Part shown: positions 24,573 to 32,539 of the stretch, one piece after another
Layout: every line of letters starts with the position of its first letter
Position numbering within the stretch: position 1 is the first letter of the stretch
NCBI GenBank assembly: GCA_942493055.1
Contig: OW818680.1
Location: 3,224,001-3,288,000 of the forward strand
Direction of reading: 5' to 3'
DNA length: 64,000 nucleotides
From: CAIZQW01 sp942493055
GTDB lineage: Bacteria > Verrucomicrobiota > Kiritimatiellia > RFP12 > UBA1067
Made by a program: the position numbers and the translations under genes
Notes under the pieces: generated by a model
Seen by the model: the letters and a program-made list of their open reading frames with translations, nothing else
Told to the model about the DNA's origin: nothing
Databases searched by the model: none

Positions 24573-25907
24573 ATGAAATCAGAAGGAAATATGTTTCGGA
24601 CCGAGGATGGCAGGAACCATCTGCTGACCTTTCTGCTGATTTGCGGACTCTTCTGTCTGTCCGGATTGTGCAACGGTATGATCGATGTGTTGAACAAGCA
24701 CTTCCAGAACTCGCTCCAGGTTACCAAGGCGCAGTCCGCCTTTGTGCAAGGGGTCTGGTATGGCGGCTATTTCCTGCTGGCTCTGCCAGCCGGACTCTTT
24801 GCGCGGCGTTTCGGATATCGCGCGGGCATTCTCGTGGGTCTGTCGATCATTGTGCTGGGCTGTCTCTGCTTTGTGCCGGTCACCCAAGTCACCGGAACGC
24901 AGGTCGTGGTCTTCAGTTTCTTCCTCGCGGCACTTGGCCTCGTCTCCAGCGGCTTTACCTTCATCGAGACGATCGCCAATCCGTATGCCACGGTGCTGGG
25001 ACATCCGAGCGCGAGTGTGGCGCGAATCAATCTGGCGCAAAGTTGCAATGCCGTGGGCTGGATCTTCGGTCCGATCTTGGGCGGGTCCTTTGTGTTGTCC
25101 AAGACAGCAGAGGCCAACACAAGCAATACCAGCTTGTACATTCCCTACCTGATTGTTGCGGGAATCGTGACCCTGCTGATTCTGGCCTTCATAAAGGCGC
25201 CTGTGCCGGAGATGCACGCGCCCGCGGATCAGCGTACGGTATCGGAGACAGAGCAAGTTCAACGTCCCTTGCATCAGGAACTTCATTTCATCTTTGCGAT
25301 TGTTTCGCAATTTCTCTACTGCGCGGCGCAGATCGGCATCTTCAGCTTCTTCATCAACTATGTCAAAGATCCCGCCTATATGCCCCCCTTGCCTGTCTGG
25401 CTTGCGGATCTTCTGCCTGCACCTATGAAATACCTTGAAGCGGGCACGTGGCACATTACTGAGTATTGTGCGAGCGCGCTGCTCTCTGGGGCATTTATCC
25501 TCTTCACAGTCGGACGTTTCTCTGGGAGCGCGCTACTGCGCTTTGCGCCTGCCCATCGCGTCCTGGGCTTTTATTCTCTTGCGAATGTCGTGCTCATGAC
25601 CCTCGTCTTTGCAGGACTGGGATGGGCCTCGGTCATCGCGCTCATCCTCAGCTTCTTCTTCATGTCGATCATGTATCCGACCCACTTCGCGTTGGCGATT
25701 CACGGACTTGGCGAGCGCACAAAAGTCGCCTCCTCCTGGATGGTCACCGCGATTGTCGGCGGCGCGATCATGCCGATGTTCATGGGCTGGATGGCAGATC
25801 AGTGGTCCATGCAGACCGGCTTCCTGATGCCGCTCGTCTGCTTCTGCTTTATTGCGCTTTACGGATTTTTCTGGCCGCGTCTTTATCGGGGAGGCATGAC
25901 GGAATAA
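24573..25907 (+). CDS. fucP: L-fucose:proton symporter-like permease
   Basis: 444 residues, start ATG at 24573 with GGAGAG six bases upstream. Twelve hydrophobic segments are visible. FucP-family signatures include FVQGVWYGGYFLLALPAGLFARRFGYRAGI, GFTFIETIANPYATVLG, NLAQSCNAVGWIFGPILGG and FFFMSIMYPTHFALAIHGLGE. FucP proteins import L-fucose with a proton across the inner membrane. Flanking by a URO-D-like protein and a GH29 fucosidase supports fucose as substrate. A close relative for glucose/galactose (GluP) cannot be excluded from sequence alone. Confidence 0.88.
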   Translation: MKSEGNMFRTEDGRNHLLTFLLICGLFCLSGLCNGMIDVLNKHFQNSLQVTKAQSAFVQGVWYGGYFLLALPAGLFARRFGYRAGILVGLSIIVLGCLCFVPVTQVTGTQVVVFSFFLAALGLVSSGFTFIETIANPYATVLGHPSASVARINLAQSCNAVGWIFGPILGGSFVLSKTAEANTSNTSLYIPYLIVAGIVTLLILAFIKAPVPEMHAPADQRTVSETEQVQRPLHQELHFIFAIVSQFLYCAAQIGIFSFFINYVKDPAYMPPLPVWLADLLPAPMKYLEAGTWHITEYCASALLSGAFILFTVGRFSGSALLRFAPAHRVLGFYSLANVVLMTLVFAGLGWASVIALILSFFFMSIMYPTHFALAIHGLGERTKVASSWMVTAIVGGAIMPMFMGWMADQWSMQTGFLMPLVCFCFIALYGFFWPRLYRGGMTE

Positions 25908-25920
25908 ACGAAGAGGTATT

Positions 25921-25999
25921 CTTCGACAGGATTTACAGGATTGATAGGATTGAGAATTTTTTACCGCAACCAGCCTACGCCAAGGCTACGGCGGTCAAG
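25921..25999. repeat. Dispersed microrepeats between fucP and the fucosidase
   Basis: Tandem GACAGGATTTACAGGATTGATAG-like units are followed by TTTTTTACCGCAACCAGCCTAC and then CCTACGCCAAGGCTACGGCGG. The middle block recurs at 40710-40739 and the last at 31091, 39581 and 48840. A ttgcgatctttgtgttctttgcggtt-type repeat follows before the next gene. Confidence 0.75.
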
Positions 26000-26135
26000 A
26001 AGAACGCATAGAACACAGAGAAAAGAGATATGCCCAGATGAAGAAAACAAAGCATTTAGAAGTTGATCTTTGCGATCTTTGTGTTCTTTGCGGTTAAAAC
26101 AAAGCAAGGTATAGATAAAAAAAAGGGGAACAACT

Positions 26136-28832
26136 ATGAAGAAACGATTCATGCGCATCGCGCTATTCACGACGCTTCTGTTTTCATCGCTTTTCGCAGC
26201 AGATGCGCCGGTTGATATGCAACAGCGGACAAAGGAGCTCCAGGATTTAAAATGGGGGATGTTCATCTGCTGGTCGTTCAGCACCTTCTCGGGCAAGGAG
26301 TGGACACCCGGCATCACGGATGTGTCTTTCTTTAAGGCTACAGGCTGTGACACGGACCAATGGGCGCGTACCGCCAAGGAGGCTGAGATGGGCTACATCC
26401 TCTTCCTGACCAAACATCACGACGGCTTCTGCCTCTGGGACACCAAGACCACGGATCGCAAAGTGACCAAGGCTCCGCTCGGACGCGACGTGCTGGCTGA
26501 ACTGAAGAAATCGTGCGACAAGTACGGCATCAAACTGGCGCTCTATTTTTCAGAAGGGGACTGGACATGGGAAGGCTCTGTTCAAGGCAAGAAGAGCGGA
26601 CCGAACCCCGAGATGAAGAAGGCCCAGCTCAAGGAACTGCTCACGCAGTATGGTCCCATTGAGTATATCTGGTTCGACCATGCGGTGGGTGACGGCGGAC
26701 TGAGCCACTCCAATACTGTGGAGTTCTGCAAAAGCTTACAGCCTGGATGCTTTGTCGGTTTCAACCATGGTGCGCAGGCTGGAGCAGATATCCGTCTCGG
26801 TGAAATGGGCAAACCCGGTCCGCTGACGGATCACGGCGCAGCAGGGCCGCACATGCGGGATGCGCCGGCCTCCACGTACCGGCTGGCCGAGTTCACCTAT
26901 CCGATTCTGCCCGGACACAAAGGCGGCGCCATGTGGTTCTACTCGCTGCCGATTCATGACGGGCTTTGCAGGTCGGCTGCGGCGTTGTACAAGGATTACT
27001 TGGGTGCCGTGAAGTACGGCAATGTTTTCGCTCTGGATGCCGGGCCCGACTACGAAGGCAAGCTGCGTGAGATCGACGTGAAGACGCTGCGCGCCGTGGG
27101 CGAGATGATCCGCAACAAAGCGCCTCTCCCCGCTGAGCCAGAGCCCGTCAAGCTTCCGATCAAAGCCTCCAGCATCTGGAGCGCGGGTTATGAGGCCGCG
27201 CAAGCGTATGACAATGATGAGTCCACGCGCTGGGGCGCAAAGGCTGATGCCCGCAGCGGCTGGCTCGAAATCGATCTGGGCAAGGAGACCGCCATTGGCC
27301 GTGCAGTGGTCATGGAGATCGGGTATCCGCGCACAGAAGCGTTTGTGATCGAATATAAGGCGGGCGATGAATGGAAGCCGTTGCATCGCGGCACGACCAT
27401 TGCCGGACGCCGCGCCTACGACTTCCCGACGGTCAATGCGCGCTTTGTGCGCCTGAATATTTTGAAAGCCAGCGAAGTGCCCTCCATCGAAGAGTTCCAT
27501 GTCTATGCGCCTGGCGCAAAGCTGCCGGAGTCCATTGAAAAAGCAATGCAGGCGGATCAACAGCGCCTAGCTCGCCTGAAGTGGTTCGACCAGGCCAAGT
27601 ACGGGCTGTTCATCAATTGGGGTCTCTACTCGATCCCTGCCGGTGAGTGGAAGGGCAAGCCGATCGGCGGTATTGGTGAGTGGATCATGCACAATGCGAA
27701 GATCCCGGTGAAGGAGTATGAACTGCTCGCCAAACAGTTCAACCCCACGAAGTTCAATGCGGATGAATGGGCGCAACTCGCCGTGGACGCCGGCATGAAG
27801 TACCTCGTCTTTGACTGCAAGCATCATGACGGCTTTGCGCTCTACCGTTCCGCGGTCAGCGCCTACAACTGCTACGATGCCACGCCCTGGAAGCGCGATC
27901 CGTTCAAGGAGCTGCAAGAGGCCTGCGCCAAGCGCGGCATCACCTTCTGCTTCTACTACTCGCAGGCCACGGATTGGCACGAACCCAACGGTGCCAACAA
28001 CACCTGGGATTTCGCCTCGAACGACAAGAAGGACTTTGACCAGTACCTGCGCGATAAGTCCATGCCCCAGCTCAAGGAGCTCTTGACGAACTACGGTTCC
28101 ATCGGCCTGATCTGGTTTGATGTGCCGACCCTGATGACGCCCGAGCGCAGCAAGCAGGTCGCTGACCTGGTGCGCTCGATCCAGCCCGCTACACTCATCA
28201 ACAGCCGCCTGGGTTCCGGCGGCCACCACGACTACCAGTCGCGCGGTGACAACGAGATTCCGCATAGCGTCACCCCTGGCGCGTGGGAGACCGCTGCAAC
28301 CGTCAACGACACCTGGGGCTTCAAGAAGGACGACCACAACTGGAAGACACCCGAAGACATCTGTTTCAAGCTCGTGGATATCGTCAGCAAGGGCGGCAAC
28401 TATCTGCTCAACGTCGGCCCTGACGGTGATGGCGCCATTCCGCAGCCCAGCCAGGATATCCTGCGTAATGTCGGCGCGTGGCTCAAGACAAATGGCGAAG
28501 CCATCTATGGCGCAGGCCGCACACCCTTCGGTGACGAACTTGGGAGCTGCGATCCGGCGAAGAAAGACAGCAAGGGGCACGCAAGCTTCACCGCCAAGAA
28601 AGAGTGGCGCTGCACGACCCAGCCCGGCAAACTCTATTTCCACCTCTTCACCTGGCCGGGAGCGACGTTTGAAACGCCCGCGCTCAAGGGCCGAGCGACC
28701 GCGGCCTATTTACTCGGCGACCGCAAGCCGCTCGCCGTCAAACAGGAAGGCGGACGAGTCTCAGTCACGCTGCCTGAAAAACCGGCCAGCCCGCTCCCTG
28801 CTGTCCTGTGCATCGATGTCCAGGAAAAATAG
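26136..28832 (+). CDS. Double-domain GH29 alpha-L-fucosidase
   Basis: 898 residues with AAGGGG upstream and a signal peptide (MKKRFMRIALFTTLLFSSLFAADA), so it is exported. Two GH29-like barrels are joined. The first (about 28-330) has FLTKHHDGFCLWDT and IEYIWFDHA with a putative nucleophile D181. A discoidin-like (F5/8C) carbohydrate-binding segment follows (about 345-455; SIWSAGYEAAQAYDNDESTRWGA, SGWLEIDLGKE). The second barrel (about 470-800) has KYGLFINWGLYSIPAGEW, DCKHHDGFALY and IGLIWFDVP with putative nucleophile D662. A beta-sandwich of about 90 residues ends the protein. Typical GH29 enzymes have one barrel (about 450-550 residues). It would release L-fucose from host or algal glycans for import by the FucP-like permease upstream. 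Confidence 0.9.
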   Translation: MKKRFMRIALFTTLLFSSLFAADAPVDMQQRTKELQDLKWGMFICWSFSTFSGKEWTPGITDVSFFKATGCDTDQWARTAKEAEMGYILFLTKHHDGFCLWDTKTTDRKVTKAPLGRDVLAELKKSCDKYGIKLALYFSEGDWTWEGSVQGKKSGPNPEMKKAQLKELLTQYGPIEYIWFDHAVGDGGLSHSNTVEFCKSLQPGCFVGFNHGAQAGADIRLGEMGKPGPLTDHGAAGPHMRDAPASTYRLAEFTYPILPGHKGGAMWFYSLPIHDGLCRSAAALYKDYLGAVKYGNVFALDAGPDYEGKLREIDVKTLRAVGEMIRNKAPLPAEPEPVKLPIKASSIWSAGYEAAQAYDNDESTRWGAKADARSGWLEIDLGKETAIGRAVVMEIGYPRTEAFVIEYKAGDEWKPLHRGTTIAGRRAYDFPTVNARFVRLNILKASEVPSIEEFHVYAPGAKLPESIEKAMQADQQRLARLKWFDQAKYGLFINWGLYSIPAGEWKGKPIGGIGEWIMHNAKIPVKEYELLAKQFNPTKFNADEWAQLAVDAGMKYLVFDCKHHDGFALYRSAVSAYNCYDATPWKRDPFKELQEACAKRGITFCFYYSQATDWHEPNGANNTWDFASNDKKDFDQYLRDKSMPQLKELLTNYGSIGLIWFDVPTLMTPERSKQVADLVRSIQPATLINSRLGSGGHHDYQSRGDNEIPHSVTPGAWETAATVNDTWGFKKDDHNWKTPEDICFKLVDIVSKGGNYLLNVGPDGDGAIPQPSQDILRNVGAWLKTNGEAIYGAGRTPFGDELGSCDPAKKDSKGHASFTAKKEWRCTTQPGKLYFHLFTWPGATFETPALKGRATAAYLLGDRKPLAVKQEGGRVSVTLPEKPASPLPAVLCIDVQEK

Positions 28833-29136
28833 GGTTCAGGGTTTTCCACGAAGCACACTAAAGACACGAAAAACCATATGAGAGGGCGAGATCTTTTTGG
28901 AGTGCGGTGACAAGCAGAGCCGGAAGGCGAGCGCGGCACCGCTTTTCTTGGTCTCGCAAAAGCGGCGTCGTGAGCGTACAGAGGGACAGACAATCTATAG
29001 CACTCCCCCGGCCACCCAGTTTCAAATGGCATCTCACAGTTCGCTTGTTTCTCCCATCCCAAACAGCCATAATCAAACCATTCGCGGTTCGTTTGCCAGG
29101 AAAAGAGAGCGAACCTGCATCGTTGGGCTAATCCAG
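28833..29136. other. Degenerate spacer after the fucosidase
   Basis: About 300 bases without a supported gene. It contains a CACGAAGCACACTAAAGACACG-type microrepeat (28849-28870), an imperfect inverted repeat (CACCGCTTTTC against GCAAAAGCGG, near 28937-28965) and a GAGGGACAGACAATCT copy at 28981-28996. Confidence 0.55.
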
Positions 29137-29573
29137 ATGAGTGACAGACAGATAGAGACCGTTGGCGAGAAGGAGTTTGGCCCTTGCGACTGCGGTGGCG
29201 GCATGTCGCGTTCCGTTTGGGGATGCGTTTACTGCCGTGGCTCCAATGGACGGTCGGCCATGTAGCCAAACACGGGGCGCACTTTGACCTGATCATGGGC
29301 CGCTGGGGCGAAGGAACTCAACGGCTGGATCGCTTCTCTGTTTCGATGGCGTTCAGACGGACAGCAAATGGGCCGCAGTTCATGCTGATCGACTCATCCT
29401 TAAGGCCTGTCGCCACGAGTGAACTCGTCGGAAGAAGCCTCGCAAGAAGCGATGTCATTGGGACCAGCCTAGCTCAGCAGGCGTACGATATTGTTGACTG
29501 CGTATGGCTAAACGACCGGAGAATTGAGGAAATAACCAGAGAAGCCAACGAGGCACCGAACTGTTCGTGCTGA
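29137..29573 (+). pseudogene. Frameshifted small conserved protein
   Basis: The ATG at 29137 opens MSDRQIETVGEKEFGPCDCGGGMSRSVWGCVY and stops at 29265. The downstream part of what looks like the same protein (LQWTVGHVAKHGAHFDLIMG, then DRFSVSMAFRRTANGPQFMLIDSS, ELVGRSLARSDVIGTSLAQQ, YDIVDCVWLNDRRIEEI) continues in another frame to 29573. The two halves join near 29230-29240 with a one-base shift. Together they would make a protein of about 145 residues with an N-terminal cysteine cluster and a well-formed alpha/beta body. It is either a decayed gene or carries a sequencing error. Family not firmly recognised. Its end is duplicated by the 50-bp repeat that follows. Confidence 0.5.
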
Positions 29574-29667
29574 TATGGGGACAGACAAGAGGATGAACGA
29601 ATATGGAATATTTCGTATGCTGATATGGGGACAGACAAGAGGATGAACGAATATGGAATATTTCGTA
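29568..29667. repeat. Perfect 50-bp tandem duplication
   Basis: Positions 29568-29617 and 29618-29667 are identical. The unit begins TGCTGATATGGGGACAGACA and ends GGAATATTTCGTA. It spans the end of the frameshifted gene and the start region of the next gene, so it gives that gene two possible leader copies. Confidence 0.95.
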
Positions 29668-30851
29668 TGAACCCGGAGATGCGCTTCGCGCTCTCGCTTG
29701 CGATGGCCCTTTACATCATCCTCGCCGTAACTCCATTCATACTGGCCGGGCTTTTGCTTGTGCACGGGGAAACCTTCCAGGGACGCCTCTTTGCGATGGC
29801 TGTCATCGCCGGCCTTCTGGTCCCCGTGACCTTGTGGTTCGCAGCGTACCGAAAGCGGAAACGAGGCACCCTTACGGCCAGTGCGTGTCTGGGCGTTCTA
29901 GCCCTGGTCTTCCTTGGGATCAACTACATCCTCACTTCGGACGGACAACCGCTCGCAGGCGCGTCCGCAAGGTCGTGCTTTACGGGTGCGACTGCGTATC
30001 GTCGAGCCTCCATGGCAAACCTCGTTCCAGAAATGGACCAGCTCCTATTGGGAACGTACGTCATACCGGGGCTGGATTCGCTCATGGACGAGCCCAACAC
30101 CCTGGAACTGCGAACGCAAGTGCGTGAGGTCTATGGGGAGATGCGGCGCTCTGCGGAATTCGAGTGCCTCGGCTCGGTCATGAATCACGCGTATCGGGAT
30201 ATCTTCCTTCGCAACCCGGTGATCGGCCATTTTTACGAATACATACCGAAAGGAACCCCGCGTGAGCGGATGCCGGTGGTTATCTTCCTGCATGGCAGCC
30301 TGGGCAATTTCAAGGGTTACTTGTGGGTGTGGAAACGCATCGCTGACACCCATGGCTTTGCGATAGTGGCACCCACCTTCGGAGCAGGGAATTGGGATGC
30401 GCCGGGCGGTGAGGCGGCAATCGAACAGGCGCGCCAGTATTGCGTTTCTAATCCCAGGCTGGACCCCTCCAGAATCTATCTTGCTGGTCTATCGAACGGC
30501 GGTCGGGGCGTCTGCCTCGGGGCGCGACGTTCGCCCGATGCCTACCGGGGGCTCCTATTGATCTCCCCTGTCCTGGACGCCGAGGTCCTCTTGAAAGGCT
30601 CGTTTGTTCAAGCCTGGAAAGACAAACCGATCCTAGTCCTGCACGGAACCGCTGACAACCGTATTCCCGTCCGTTACATCCGGGGGGTGATCGCGTTGAT
30701 GTCGGGCGCAGGCATGCGTGTGGACGACCAGATCTACGACGGACAAACCCACTTTCTCTTCTTCACGATGCGTACACAGGTGCAGGACAGGATCGGAAAC
30801 TGGCTGACCCTTGCGGAGGGTTCCGAAAGCAGCCAGCCGAAACAGCCGTAG
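29667..30851 (+). CDS. Membrane-anchored alpha/beta-hydrolase
   Basis: 394 residues from the ATG at 29667; in-frame ATGs at 29625 and 29643 lie inside the 50-bp duplication and have poor Shine-Dalgarno spacing. The N-terminus has about three hydrophobic helices (residues 5-30, 35-55, 63-80). The soluble part is an alpha/beta-hydrolase of the esterase/dienelactone-hydrolase type: VVIFLHGSLGNFKGY forms the oxyanion region, GLSNGG holds the nucleophile S276, HGTADNRIP the acid D330 and GQTHFLFF the histidine H362. All three catalytic residues are present. It probably faces the periplasm and cleaves an ester, perhaps on plant or algal polysaccharide; the substrate is unknown. Confidence 0.85.
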   Translation: MNPEMRFALSLAMALYIILAVTPFILAGLLLVHGETFQGRLFAMAVIAGLLVPVTLWFAAYRKRKRGTLTASACLGVLALVFLGINYILTSDGQPLAGASARSCFTGATAYRRASMANLVPEMDQLLLGTYVIPGLDSLMDEPNTLELRTQVREVYGEMRRSAEFECLGSVMNHAYRDIFLRNPVIGHFYEYIPKGTPRERMPVVIFLHGSLGNFKGYLWVWKRIADTHGFAIVAPTFGAGNWDAPGGEAAIEQARQYCVSNPRLDPSRIYLAGLSNGGRGVCLGARRSPDAYRGLLLISPVLDAEVLLKGSFVQAWKDKPILVLHGTADNRIPVRYIRGVIALMSGAGMRVDDQIYDGQTHFLFFTMRTQVQDRIGNWLTLAEGSESSQPKQP

Positions 30852-30898
30852 GCAACCCGCATCGGGCGGCGACCCCAACTCGCGCCTCAGCACGTCAG

Positions 30899-31026
30899 GT
30901 GATAAGGGGACAGACAATCCTTATGCGATTCAATCGATTATCTCGATTCCGTCGATTCTTTAGCGAACAGAGGGACAGACAATCTAATCGTCGCAGCATA
31001 AGAATTGTCTGTCCCCCTATCGCCGT
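30899..31026. repeat. GGGACAGACAA element, copy 1
   Basis: Starts GTGATAAGGGGACAGACAA and ends with TTGTCTGTCCCCCTATCGCCGT, giving terminal inverted repeats, with one more internal GAGGGACAGACAATC copy at 30970. The last 32 bases (30995-31026) are identical to 31291-31322. Confidence 0.85.
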
Positions 31027-31072
31027 CTTCTACTTTTCGGCTTTATCTTGTTACAAACGAAGGACTTATCTC

Positions 31073-31179
31073 CTGGGAACGCCGACGCCTGGCCACCGTA
31101 GCCTTGGCGTAGGCGGGTCCCCGTCGGCCTTGAACGCCCTCGCCACCTTTCTTGCCGACGCGAACGTCGGCGCTCCCAG
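31073..31179. repeat. Long imperfect palindrome
   Basis: CTGGGAACGCCGACG (31073-31087) pairs with CGTCGGCGCTCCCAG (31165-31179), one mismatch. Inside are a GCCGACG-CGAA-CGTCGGC hairpin (31154-31171) and, inverted, the dispersed GCTACGGCGG repeat (31091-31116). Confidence 0.85.
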
Positions 31180-31180
31180 A

Positions 31181-31322
31181 GTGATAAGGGGACAGACAAG
31201 AATGGCGCTAAGATAAGGCGTTGTGAGTCGTTTTACAGGGTGGAGTAGTCGATGGCCCAAACGCTCATCGTCGGCTCGCAAGAAACTGGGAGCATAAGAA
31301 TTGTCTGTCCCCCTATCGCCGT
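31181..31322. repeat. GGGACAGACAA element, copy 2
   Basis: Same terminal sequences as the element at 30899 (GTGATAAGGGGACAGACAA at 31181 and the 32-base right end at 31291-31322), but a different interior. The shared ends with different cores suggest a non-autonomous mobile or recombinogenic repeat. Confidence 0.85.
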
Positions 31323-31575
31323 GAGCAAGGCCCGGAAATCGTGAAAGCCTTTCGACTGCAACGGGATGGAGCCGAAAAAAAGAAAAACGCACTGCGAAAA
31401 GTTAGTAGCATTGGGCAGGATGCCTGTTCTCCCGGTTTCAAATCGCAAACTTCAAGAAACAGATCATTTCCGCTTGCATTGTCCATCGAAAAGCGCAAAA
31501 ATTCACCCGTCGTTGGCACAGTTGCCAGCAAACCGCCTGAGCCACATCAAACGTTCGTCAACAAGGGAGCAGAAG

Positions 31576-32532
31576 ATGACAAAAAAAGTGAACAGGGCTG
31601 TCGCAAGCGTACTGACGGTGTTGCTGGTCGGCGTTGCCCTTGCCCAGAAAAACGGGCAGCCGGCGGCTATCGATAAGGCTGCCATCCTCAAGGAGCTGGA
31701 CAAGCTGGAGCAGGCCCACCAGGAGAAGGCAACGACCGAGATGAAGGTCTTGTGGGACTCCCTGCTCAAGGCGCTCACCAGCAAGAAGAACCTGCTCAAC
31801 CTCTACGAAGACGCTGTTTTCGCCATCCGTTTCGAGGGGACGAAAAAGGACAACACGGAGTTCAAGAAGTGGAAGAACGCCCAGGATGACGCGCTGAAAT
31901 CCGAGAATTTTCTGGCCGCGCTGGAGTTGCATGCGAACTACCTCCACCTCACCTATCTCCGCGCCAACGCGGAGAAGGAGGACAAACTGGCCGAAGCATT
32001 GATCCAGCATGTGTTTAAAGCCTGGGCCTTCGAAAACAGGTTCGACACCCACCAGAAGATCTCCACCGAGCTCCTGGATCGTCCCATCAATCAGGGGTTG
32101 CTCTCCAAGTATTTCCGCCTGGGGCCGAAGCTGGGCGGGCCGCAAGAGGGCGAGAAGCCCAAGGAGCAGGACAAGAACTGGGAGTGGAACCCGGCGAACA
32201 CGGACGGCATGCTGGACAAGACCGTCCTGCCGTTCCTGCGGAAAACCAAAAGTCCGGCTCTGATCCCGCTCTGGGAGAAGCGGATCGTCAACGAGACCGC
32301 CCGCGCCAAGCGGATCGCCCGGACCAACAGTGCGAATCTGATCACCCTGGTGACCTTGCCCAGGCTGCACTGGCGGCGTGCCGCTGACTTGGTCCTGCTG
32401 GGCAAAGAGGCCGAGGGGGTCACGGCCATGATCACGATTCTGCGGCAAAATACCACCCACCCCGATTTTAGCAAGTTCGTCCAAGAGCTTCGCGCCATAC
32501 TGACAGGCGAGAACTATTACGCCATTGAATGA
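31576..32532 (+). CDS. Secreted protein of unknown function
   Basis: 318 residues from the ATG at 31576 (AAGGGAGC upstream); an open frame further upstream has no start signal. The signal peptide is MTKKVNRAVASVLTVLLVGVALA. The mature protein is mostly helical and charged (KELDKLEQAHQEKATTEMKVLWDSLLKAL, FLAALELHANYLHLTYLRANAEKED, RWRRAADLVLLGKEAEGV-like segments). No catalytic motif is recognised. The stop codon overlaps a possible upstream ATG of the SEC-C gene, so the two genes are probably cotranscribed. It may be an exported helical-repeat adaptor. Confidence 0.8.
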   Translation: MTKKVNRAVASVLTVLLVGVALAQKNGQPAAIDKAAILKELDKLEQAHQEKATTEMKVLWDSLLKALTSKKNLLNLYEDAVFAIRFEGTKKDNTEFKKWKNAQDDALKSENFLAALELHANYLHLTYLRANAEKEDKLAEALIQHVFKAWAFENRFDTHQKISTELLDRPINQGLLSKYFRLGPKLGGPQEGEKPKEQDKNWEWNPANTDGMLDKTVLPFLRKTKSPALIPLWEKRIVNETARAKRIARTNSANLITLVTLPRLHWRRAADLVLLGKEAEGVTAMITILRQNTTHPDFSKFVQELRAILTGENYYAIE

Positions 32533-32539
32533 GGACTCC

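Larger units (their letters stand above)
30852..31575. other. Repeat-rich spacer
   Basis: About 720 bases with no supported gene. It holds two GGGGACAGACAA-bounded elements and a long palindrome, listed separately. Minus-strand fragments such as FLRFSMDNASGNDLFLEVCDLKPGEQ (about 31430-31530) look like a remnant of a coding sequence but are too short to name. Confidence 0.6.

Noticed and set aside
28897..29265. 122-codon plus-strand frame
   Set aside because: Its first half runs through repeat sequence; only the part from the ATG at 29137 looks coding, and that belongs to the frameshifted gene.
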